Below, piece by piece: positions 35,701 to 44,585 of a DNA stretch of 64,000 bases. Within the stretch, counting starts at the first letter, position 1. Every line of letters begins with the position of its first letter. The position numbers and the translations under genes are program-made. The DNA lies in contig CP084613.1 in assembly GCA_025917655.1 (NCBI GenBank), positions 310,001-374,000 of the forward strand, written 5' to 3'. The DNA is from Chlorella sorokiniana. Taxonomy: Eukaryota; Chlorophyta; Trebouxiophyceae; Chlorellales; Chlorellaceae. The notes below the pieces were generated by a model that was not told where the DNA came from, did not search any database, and was given only the letters and a program-made list of their open reading frames with translations.

Positions 35701-37206
35701 GTGCAGCAGCTGCTGGCGGCAGCTGCTGAGACTGCGAAGCAGGCAGACGCTAGGGGCTGGCTGCCACTACATCGGGCGGCGCAGAATGGGCACACGGCAG
35801 TGCTGCAGCAGCTGCTGGCAGCAGCTGTTGAGGCTGGGATGCAGGCAGATACTCATGGCTGTTTATCTCTGCATGTGGCGGCGCAGAATGGGCACACGAC
35901 AGTGGTGCAGCAGCTGCTGGTGACAGCTGCAGAGGCCGCGATGCGGACAGATACTGATGGCTGGCTGCCGCTGCATTACGCGGCGCAGAATGGGCACACG
36001 GCAGTGGTGCAGCAGCTGCTGACGGCAGCTGCTGAGGCCGCGATGCATGCAACTCAGGACGGCATGCTGCCTTTGCATGTGGCGGCGCAGAATGGGCACA
36101 CGACAGTGGTGTTGCAGCTGCTGGCGGCAGATGCTGGGACTGCGATGCAGGCAGATACTGATGGTTGGCTGCCGCTGCATTTTGCGGCGATAAATGGGCA
36201 CACGTCAGTGGTGCGGCAGCTGCTGGTGACAGCTGCAGAGGCCGCGATGCGGACAGATACTGATGGCTGGCTGCCGCTTCATTTGGCGGCAAAGAATGGG
36301 CACACGGCAGTGGTGCAGCAGCTGCTGGCGGCAGCTGCTGAGGCCGCGATGCATGCAACTCAGGACGGCATGCTGCCTCTGCATGTGGCGGCGCAGAATG
36401 GGCACACGGCAGTGGTGTTGCAGCTGCTGGCGGCAGATGCTGGGACTGCGATGCAGGCAGATATTGATGGTTGGTTGCCGCTGCATTTTGCGGCGATAAA
36501 TGGGCACACGGCAGTGGTGCAGCAGCTGCTGGCGGCAGCTGCTGAGACTGCGAAGCAGGCAGACGCTAGGGGCTGGCTGCCACTACATCGGGCGGCGCCG
36601 ACAGGCGACATAGAAATGGTGCAGCAGCTGCTGGATGCTTTTCCACGGGCAGCAATGCTGACGCTGCCTGACGGTCGCCTGCCGCTGCATCTGGCGGCTG
36701 TGATAGGCCACACATCAGTGGTGCAACTGTTGCTGGATGCTGCCCCGGAGGCTGCCATGCAGGCAACACAGGCAGGCCAGCTGCCGCTCCAGCTGGCGCT
36801 TCTCAGAATGCGGAATGGCGATAGCATTCCGCATTCTGCGGCTGCCAGGCTCCTTCTCCGTGCAGCAGCAGCACCAAGGGAGCTTGACCTGTCCAACTTA
36901 CACGCTGCTGGTCCTGACGGGCTGCAACTGCTGGCCGATTTTGTGGCTGCTCGAGTGCCCCTGTCCACCGCCGAGTGGGAGCTCATTCCAGCCCCCTGCC
37001 CAGGCATCCTGTGCGCCCTGCCAGCCGCTCTCACCCGGTCAGCAGACCAGGCGCGCAAGGTTGTGCAGCGGTTGTCCTGTGTCGATGCAGTGCGGCTGCG
37101 CACGGCGCTGCAGTGCCTGCACGTCGCGCAGCGTCGCTGCGGTGTTTTCCTGCTCCACGACCTGGTTTTGAACATTCTTCAACTTGCTTGTGACCCTGGT
37201 TCCTGA
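32722..37206 (+). CDS. ANK-2: giant ankyrin-array protein, about 30 repeats
   Basis: Exons 32722..32775, 32897..32984, 33070..33163, 33261..33367 and 33466..37206. The first four encode the family N-terminal domain (MGDDTVICRVEAVGDRFK; LRTEEEAAVVCDAVT; AAELRFQD; EALAGDGALQEPLLAVLQQL). The last exon carries ~30 ankyrin units of 34 residues. Several unit types alternate: DGWLPLHYAAQNGHTAVVQQ, DGMLPLHVAAQNGHTTVVLQ, and DGWLPLDLAAKNGHTTVV. It ends with the family C-terminal domain (RVPLSTAEWELIPAPCPGIL ... FLLHDLVLNILQLACDPG). Two single-base frame breaks, near 33,690 and 33,990, precede an uninterrupted 1,067-codon frame. Ankyrin arrays bind other proteins; no enzyme, membrane or signal segment is seen. 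Total would be about 1,350 residues if the breaks are sequence errors. Confidence 0.8.
33713..36790 (+). repeat. 102-bp coding tandem array with higher-order blocks
   Basis: About 30 units of 102 bp. The ATGCATGCAACTCAGGACGG unit starts at 34819, 35125, 35533, 36043 and 36349; the spacings are 306, 408, 510 and 306, exactly 3, 4, 5 and 3 units. Adjacent blocks are nearly identical over hundreds of bases, for example 35,125-35,275 against 35,533-35,683. That indicates recent unequal exchange or gene conversion. Confidence 0.9.
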
Positions 37207-37666
37207 CCTCACCACTTGCTGCTCACCACTTGTCAGCCCCAAAGACGCACTGCTGAACAGGAAGCGGCGCACGAAGTTGGCGGGAGATCAGCAGAGCTAG
37301 GGTGTGGAAGGGTGGTGTGGGGGCGGGAGCCTGATGTGTGTGATATGATGGTGTACATGGCTGGGGCGGAGGTCAGCTGCAGCACAAAGGCAGCGCTTTG
37401 AGCCCAGCCTACTGCCCTCATGAGCTGACAAATTTGAATACACGGATTAGCATCGGATGTTTGCACGAGGGGTATACCAAACTGAATCAGCCCGAAAGGC
37501 TAGTGCATGACTTCACTTGCAGTGCCAGGGGTGCAGCGGGCACGGCGCGCAGGCGGCAGGAAGTTTGAGTGGGGAGCTCTGCCGCTGAGACTGTTGTGCT
37601 AAAGTGGTTCGCATCTGATTGGCCTGCTGGTCACTTTGCTGCGTGCCGTAGCTTCTCGCTGTAGCC

Positions 37667-39895
37667 ATGGGCGACGCCACGCGGTTCTGCAGAGTTGAAG
37701 CTGTCGGCGACCGCTTCAAGGTACCGAAGATCCTTTATTCTCTGTCCGCCCACAAATGTCAGCCTGTGCTGGCTGCCCTCACCCCGCTTCCCACCTCTAC
37801 GCCCCTTGACTGCTGAGGCTGCCTCCCGTGCTTCATAGGTTGCGTTATTACTCAACGGGGATGTGCACGAGATTAGTCCGCTGCGCACCGAGGAGGAGGC
37901 GGCGGTGGTGTGCGACGCCGTCACGCGTGAGCCTTGCCTTAAGTTCCGTCGCCAGACGCTTTGCGCTGGCTCTTGTAACAGCACCAACCGCGCCGCTGGC
38001 CGCTTGCTGCAGTGAAGTGTGAAATGGATGTGGGGCGTTCTGTTCAGGCAGCAGAGCTGCGCTTCCAGGACGGTGTGCCTGAGGTGCAGACTGCACTTTT
38101 GGCAGGGTGAGTGTGTGTTGCGTTTTGCTGCCTGTTGGCAATGTTTGCATGATGAGCAGTGCTTGCTGCACACTGGGATCCCAACGGACATCCGTTCTTG
38201 CTTGCAGGTTCCGCTTGGAGGTGCTTGCTGGGGGCGGCACCCTGCAATAGCCCTTGCTGGCTGTACTGCAGCAGCTTGCCGACTGTGCTGCTCACATTCA
38301 CGCCATAACCCAAGGTTTGTTGGAGGGTGTTTTTCATGTTTGGTCTTGTAACGCACGGTCCCAACTGCATTGAGGCTCACTGCTTGGTTTCATGCCTCCC
38401 TTGCAGTGCCCGCTCCTCGTGTGGCGGCGGTGGACCTGATGGGTGCAGCAGTGGCGCGGGGCATTACGCTGTGCTGCAGCTGTTGCTCATAGTCAACCCG
38501 TCGGCGGCCCTGGCGGAAGTTTGGATGTCAAGTGGGGCAGAGGAGCCACGATCTGCGGTGTCCCTCCTTCACCTGGCAGCAGCGAGTGGCAGCAGCACAG
38601 CAGTGACGATGCTGTTGGCTGCAGCCCCCAAACTCGGAATGCAGCCAGATGAGGCCGGCTTTCTGCCGCTGCATGTGGCGGTGCAGAATGGGCATACTGA
38701 AGTGGTGCGCCAGCTGCTTCAGGCAGCTGTTGAGGCGGCAATGCAGGCAACTGAGAGGAGCCTTCTGCCGCTGCATTTTGCCGCTGGGACATGCCATACG
38801 GCGGTGGTGCAGCAGCTGCTTGATGCTGCCCCGCAGGCGGCATTAATGCCAACGTCCGACGGTTGTCTGCCACTGCATTATGCGGCCGAAGATGGCCACA
38901 CAGAAGTTGTGCAGCAGCTGCTTGCTGCAGGTTCTGAGGCCGCGATGCAGGCGCAGAGTGACGGCTGGCTGCCGCTGCATTTGGCCTCAAAGAACGGCCA
39001 CACAGCAGTGGTGCAGCAGCTGCTGACGGTGGCTGCTGAGTCCGCAATACAGGCAACCACTGAAGGCTGGCTGCCGCTGCATCTTGCAACGCATACAGGC
39101 CACGCAGCGGTGGTGCAGCAGCTGTTAGATGCTGCTCCTCATGCGGCATTGGTGGGCATGGCGGACGGTTGGCTGCCGCTGCATCTAGCGGCAAAGTATG
39201 GCCACACAGCAGTTGTGCAGCAGCTGCTTGCTGCAGCTTCTGAGGCCGCGATGCAGGCAACTGAGGAAGGCTGGCTGCCGCTGCATTTGGCCTCAAAGAA
39301 AGGCCACACAGCAGTGGTGCAGCAGCTGCTGGCAGCTGCTGCTGAGATGCCGATGCAGGCAACTCAGACAGGCATCCTGCCATTGCACCTGGCAGCGCAA
39401 AGTGGCCACACGGCAGTGATGCAGCACCTGCTAGCTGCTGCCCCGAAAGCTGCTATGCATGCAACACGGGCGGGCCTGATGCCGCTCCAGCTGGCGCTCC
39501 AACATGGCGATGGCGGTCCGCATTTTGCGGCTGCCAGCCTCCTTCTCCACGCAGCTGCAGCACCCAGGCAGCTTGACTTGACCATCCTGCTTGCTGCTGG
39601 TCCTCGCGGGCTGCATCTGCTGGCTGATTACGTGATTGCTCGGATGCCCCTCTCCACCGCCGAGTGGGAGCGCATCCCAGCCCCCTGCCCAGGCCTCCTG
39701 CACGCCCTGCCAGCCGCTCTCACCCGGTCAGCAGACCAGGCCCGCGAGGTTGTACAGCGACTGTCACCTTCCGACGCAGCGCAGCTGCGCACAGCGCTGC
39801 AGTGCCTACAAATCACGCAGCGTCGCTGCGGTGTTTTCCTGCTCCCTGACCTGGTTCTGAACGTTCTGCAAATTGCTTATGACCCTGATGTCTGA
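37667..39895 (+). CDS. ANK-3: ankyrin-array copy with a nonsense codon in exon 4
   Basis: Exons 37667..37720, 37839..37926, 38013..38106, a fourth from 38208, and the array exon ending 39895. The N-terminal domain begins MGDATRFCRVEAVGDRFK. In exon 4 an in-frame TAG at 38248-38250 replaces the CAG found in ANK-4, and a one-base loss near 38,460 shifts the frame at the start of the array exon. Beyond that a clean frame covers ~8 ankyrin units (for example LPLHVAVQNGHTEVVRQLL) and the intact C-terminal domain (MPLSTAEWERIPAPCPGLL ... FLLPDLVLNVLQIAYDPD). A shorter protein could start at the ATG at 38,327, but no family evidence supports that start. The stop codon is a substitution, so it is harder to blame on sequencing than the frame breaks elsewhere; this copy may be decaying. 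Confidence 0.65.
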
Positions 39896-40371
39896 TGTCT
39901 CCATCGGCCACTTACCACTTGTCAGATCCACAGACACACTGCTGAACAGGAAGCGGCGCACGAAGTTGGCGGGGCCTGCAGCGGGGATCAGCAGTGCAAG
40001 GGCGTGGAAGGGTGGTGTATGGGGGGCTGATGTGTGTGAAATGAGGGTGTATGGCTGGGGCGGATGTCAGTGCAACACAAAGGCAGCGCTTGAAGCCCAC
40101 CCTACTGCCGGCAAAAGCTGACATTCTTAAGGAACATGGGTGAGCATCGGATGAGTTTGCGCGAGGGGCATACCAAAGTGAATCAGCCCGAAAGGCGCCA
40201 AAGACTAGTGCAAGACTTCACTTGCAGTGCCAGGGGTGCAGCGGGCACGCTGCGCAGGCGGCGGGAAGTTTGAGTGGGGAGCTCTGCCGCTGAGACTGTT
40301 GTGCTAAAGTGGTTCGCATCTGATTGGCCTGCTGGTCACGTTGCTGCGTGCCGTAGCTTCTCGCTGTAGCC

Positions 40372-42906
40372 ATGGGCGACGCCACGCGGTTCTGCAGAGT
40401 TGAAGCTGTCGGCGACCGCTTCAAGGTACCGAAGATCCTTTATTCTCTGTCCGCCCACAAATGTCAGCCTGTGCTGGCTGCCCTCACCCCGCTTCCCACC
40501 TCCACGCCCTACTTGACTGCTGAGCCTGTCGCCCGCGCTTCATAGGCTGATATATTGCTCAACGGGGATGTGCACGAGATTAATCCGCTGCGCACCAAGG
40601 AGGAGGCGGCGGTGGTGTGCGACGCCGTCACGCGTGAGTCCTGCCTCGAGTTCCGTCGCCAAACGCGCTCCGCGCTGTCTCTTGTAACAGCACCAACCGC
40701 TTCACTGGCCGCTTGCTGCAGTGAAGTGTGCGCTGGATGCGGGGCGGTCTGTTCAGGCAGCAGAGCTGCGCTTCCAGGACGGTGCGCATGAGGTGCAGAG
40801 TGCGCTTGTAGCAGGGTGAGTGCTTGTTGCGTATCGCTGCCAGGGTTTGGGCGATGAGCAGTGCTTGCTGCAACACTGGGATCCCAACGGGCATCCGTTC
40901 TTGCAGGTTCCGCTTGGAGGTGCTTGCTGGTGGCGGCGCCGTGCAACAGCCCTTGCTGGCTGTGCTGCAGCAGCTTGCCGACTGTGCTGCTCACATTCAC
41001 ACCGTTTCCGAAGGTGAGGTTCGTTGGAGTGGTTTCTGTGATGCTGAACCGTGCAATGGAGCTGCACTGAGGCTCTCTGCTTGGTTTCGTGCCTCCTTTG
41101 CAGCTCCCGCTCCTCGTGTGGCGGCGGTGGACCTGATGGGCGCAGCAGTGGCGCGGGGTCATGACGCTGTGCTGCAGCTGTTGCTCATAGTCAACCCGTC
41201 GGCGGCCTTGGCGGAAGTTTGGATGTCAAGTGGGGCAGAGGAGCCACGATCTGCGGTGTCCCTCCTTCACCTGGCAGCAGCGAGTGGCAGCAGCACAGCA
41301 GTGACGATGCTGTTGGCTGCAGCCCCCAAACTCGGAATGCAGCCAGATGAGGCCGGCTTTCTGCCGCTGCATGTGGCGGTGCAGAATGGGCATACTGAAG
41401 TGGTGCGCCAGCTGCTTGCGGCAGCCACGGAGGCCGCAATGCATGCAATTGAGGAAGGCTGGCTGCCGCTGCATTATGCGGCGTGGTATGGGCACGCGGC
41501 AGTGGTGCAGCAGCTTCTGGCGGCAGCTGCCGACGCCGCAATGCGAGCAACTGAGATCGGCCTTCTGCCGCTGCATGTCGCGGCGTGGAAAGGCCACACG
41601 GCAGTGGTGCAGCAGCTGCTTGATGCTGCCCGCAAGCGACGTTGATGCCAACGTCCGACGGTTGTCTGCCATTGCATGTAGCGGTCGAAAAAGGCCACAC
41701 AGCAGTGGTGCAGCAGCTGCTTGCTGCAGCTTCTGAAGCCGCGACGCAGGCGAACATTGACGGCTGGCTGCCGCTGCATGTTGCGGCGGGGAAAGGCCAC
41801 ACGGCAGTGGTGCAGCAGCTTCTGGCGGCAGCTGTTGGAGGGGCGATGCAGGCAACTGAAACTCTTTTGCTGCCGCTGCATATGGCGGCGCTGAAAGGCC
41901 ACACGGCAGTGGTGCAGCAGCTTCTGGCGGCAGCTGCGGACGCCGCATTACGAGCAACTAAGATCGGCCTTCTGCCGCTGCATTTCGCCGCTGGGACGGG
42001 CGATACGGCGTCGGTGCAGCAGCTGCTTGATGCTGCCCGGAAGCTGCATTGCAGGCAACATTCAACGGTTGCCTGCCGCTGCATGTTGCGGCGGAGAATG
42101 GCCACACAGCAGTTGTGCAGCTGCTGATTGATGCTGCTGCAGAGGCTGCGATGAAGGCAACTGAGACAGGCTGGCTACCGCTGCATTTTGCGGTGCAGAA
42201 CGGGCACACGGCAGCGGTGCACCACCTGCTTGATGCAGCTGCTGAGGCTGCGATGCAGGCAAACGAGAAAGGCTGGCTGCCGCTGCATGTGGCAGCGCAT
42301 TATGGCCACACGGCAGTTGTGCAGGAGCTGCTTACGGCAGCCGCTGAGGCCGCAATGCAGGCAGATATTGTTGGCTGGTTGCCGCTGCATTTTGCGGCAC
42401 AGATTGGCCACACGGCAGCGGTGCACCACCTGCTGGATGCTGCCCCAGAAGCTGCTACACAGGCAACACAGGCAGGCCAGCTGCCGCTCCAGCTGGCGCT
42501 TCACCAAGGCGATGGCGTCCCGCATTTTGCGGCTGCCAGCCTCCTTCTCCACGCAGCTGCAGCACCCAGGCAGCGTGACCTGTCCATCCTTCTTGCTGCT
42601 GGTCCTCACGGGCTGCATCTGCTGGCCGATTTTGTGGCTGCTCGAGTTCCCCTAACCACTGCCGAGTGGCAGCGCATCCCAGCCCCCTGCCCAGGCATTT
42701 TGCGCGCCCTGCCAGCCGCTCTCACCCGGTCAGCAGACCAGGCCCGCAAGATTGTGCAGCGGCTATCCCCTAGTGACACATCGCAACTGCGCACAGCGCT
42801 CGAGTGCCCGCACGTCTCCCAGCGTCGGCGCAGAGTGTTTCTGCCCTCTGATATCCTTCCTCGCATCCTGATGATGCTTTCGACTGATCATGCTTGTGAT
42901 GCCTGA
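40372..42906 (+). CDS. ANK-4: ankyrin-array protein, about 11 repeats
   Basis: Exons 40372..40425, 40546..40633, 40722..40815, 40907..41013 and 41104..42906, the same lengths as in ANK-1 and ANK-2 for the first four. The N-terminal domain has MGDATRFCRVEAVGDRFK, LRTKEEAAVVCDAVT and RLEVLAGGGAVQQPLLAVLQ. About 11 units of 34 residues follow, more diverged from each other than in ANK-2. The C-terminal domain reads RVPLTTAEWQRIPAPCPGIL and ends FLPSDILPRILMML. Two frame breaks, near 41,635 and 42,040, lie at the same place of a unit (GATGCTGCCC, where paralogs have four Cs). ANK-3 and ANK-4 start 2,705 bp apart and share their intergenic sequence, so they are a simple tandem duplicate. Confidence 0.75.
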
Positions 42907-42984
42907 TCATCTCCCCTCCCAACACTGCTGTCCTCATCTCCTGCTGTCCCTTGTGGGAAACCGTCATGCTGCATGAAAAACTTC

Positions 42985-43472
42985 CATCAGTGAGGTGGAA
43001 GAGGAGGTGCAAAACCCTAGCAGCAGGGCAGCGTGGCTGGCAGCCGGGGAGGACATGGTGCGGGCTCTGGTGGAGGCTCAACTCTGGACACTCGTGGGGC
43101 GGTCCTCGGATGAGTGGGGGACGCCTGAAACTGAAGAAAGCGGAGGATCAGACTTTCTTACATGATTAACCTCAAGAGCAAGCACCGCATGCATGGCTGC
43201 AAGGCACTATTACAAGCATCAGCGTTCAAATCAGCAACCCATTGGCACTGCCAAGACAGGCAACACTGGCACGTGTTACCCGTGTCACCTTGCCCGCCCT
43301 TCTTCCGTGGGATGTCAATAATCATGCATTTCATCAACATCACTCTGCGACTGGCGTTCCTGCTGGCCGCCGGCAGCGCCCGAATGCTGGACCTGATGCC
43401 GGCCACCGCTCTCGGCGGCAGCACCGCGGCAGGCGTGCTCGCCCGGCGGCTGCCCAGCGACGCAGAGATTGC
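42985..43472. repeat. Right copy of the ~500-bp direct repeat flanking the ankyrin cluster
   Basis: Matches 31,676-32,189. Here the RNase III-domain gene side is the working one. The other side keeps a broken minus-strand copy of the NHL gene's first exon (complement of 42,985-43,050: ATGTCCTCCCCGGCTGCCAG and following bases) with a small indel in the signal-peptide codons. The copies diverge exactly at the CACTGATG codons of that exon on the left and at GCAGAGATTGC on the right. Confidence 0.85.
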
Positions 43473-44191
43473 TGGGCTGGAGTCTGTGCTGGGATACACC
43501 TTCAAGGAAAAGTGGAACGTGAGGCTGGCCCTCATCCCCTTCCTTTGGCGAGCTCAACAACGCGAGGTGCGGGTTGGGGGCGCCGCTGCTCACCGGCCAT
43601 GCCTCCACGTCTCCCTGGCTGTGTTGGCTGTGTGGTGCCGTGAGTGGGGCCGCCACAATCCCCCTGTCTTGCTGTTTTCAGGCTCACCTGGCTGGGCGAT
43701 GCGGTGCTAGGGGCTGCCGTGTCAGACCTGCTGTATCGCTCACTGCCCTCCAACGCTACCACCGGCCAGCTGCACGACGCCCGCGCCGCCCGCGTGCGCC
43801 GCGAGGCTTGCGCTGTCGCCGCCAAGCGGCTGGGCCTGGCCCCGCTGCTGGTGGTTGGCAAGGGGTGCGAGGGGCAGGAGCCAACACCGGCGATGCTGGC
43901 AGGTGCGGCCGCTGCTTGGCTGCATGTTTCTGCGCGAGCTGTGGGCAGCGTTCCCTCGTGTTGGCATGATAGCAGCTGGCAGCAAATTGCAAGCAGCAAC
44001 TTCCAGTGGCTGGTAATGCATGGGCATGTTGCAGGGTTACTGTAGCAATGCACCAACACCATTCCTTCTGCATGCACCCTCCCCCTTCGCCCCAAGAGTG
44101 TTTCGAGGCGGTGTGGGGTGCTGTTTACGAAGACAGCGGTTACCGCCTCCACCAAGTGAGGCAGACCTACAACCAGCTGTTCCCCGTCTGA
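43312..44191 (+). CDS. RNase III-domain protein with N-terminal signal sequence
   Basis: Exons 43312..~43566, 43682..43902 and 44097..44191. The N-terminus (FINITLRLAFLLAAGSARML) looks like a signal peptide or membrane anchor. The RNase III fold follows: LESVLGYTFKEKWNVRLAL, then LTWLGDAVLGAAVSDLLYRS, and CFEAVWGAVYEDSGYRLHQV. The signature Asp (L-G-D-A-V-L) and the late Glu (F-E-A) are kept, but the early acidic pair of canonical RNase III (E-R-L-E-F) reads A-R-L-T-W, so double-strand cleavage may be weak or lost. There is no dsRNA-binding domain. Arabidopsis NFD2 has a similar small, signal-bearing RNase III-like layout (recollection). A frame break lies between NVRLAL and PSFGELNNAR at about 43,535. 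The first exon lies in the duplicated segment. Confidence 0.7.
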
Positions 44192-44585
44192 CAGGCGGGC
44201 TCCAATGCAAGCAGCATTTGCTTGCGTCTGTGCCAGCAATTGCTGAGAGGCCTCGCAGTAGAGGACCTTGCTGCAACCGCCCATCGGAAGCGCTCGCGAC
44301 CAGAGCTCTGGAGGCAGCCTTAGCAGGCAGACCTCCTGTTCACGTTGCGGCTGAGCAGGGGTACCCCGAAAGCCGGTGCACGCCGTGTGTGTGCGTACCT
44401 TCCCTCTTGCCATCCTTTGTAACATGCTTGGGTTCGCTTTTGATGGCGATAAGTTACTCTTGCTTTCCTCACACAACTGTAGTTGCTGCAGACGGGTCTG
44501 GCAGCCAGGAAAGGTTTAAGTGCTGGGAATGAGGTAGGAGGGAGCAGGGAAGTGATGGGGAAGAATAAACATGCCCACATCATTC
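44192..44585. other. Convergent 3' region
   Basis: Lies between the stop of the RNase III-domain gene and the stop of the transporter on the other strand. Both 3' UTRs must lie here. Nothing else is recognisable. Confidence 0.5.

Noticed and set aside
33713-36790. Regular 102-bp direct repeats resembling a satellite or CRISPR-like array
   Set aside because: The repeats are coding, in frame, and translate to ankyrin units with no variable spacers between short repeats.
31676-43472. The flanking ~500-bp repeats as long terminal repeats of a mobile element
   Set aside because: They contain host first exons and promoters, no primer-binding site, no polymerase, integrase or capsid gene lies between, and the inside is intron-bearing ankyrin genes.
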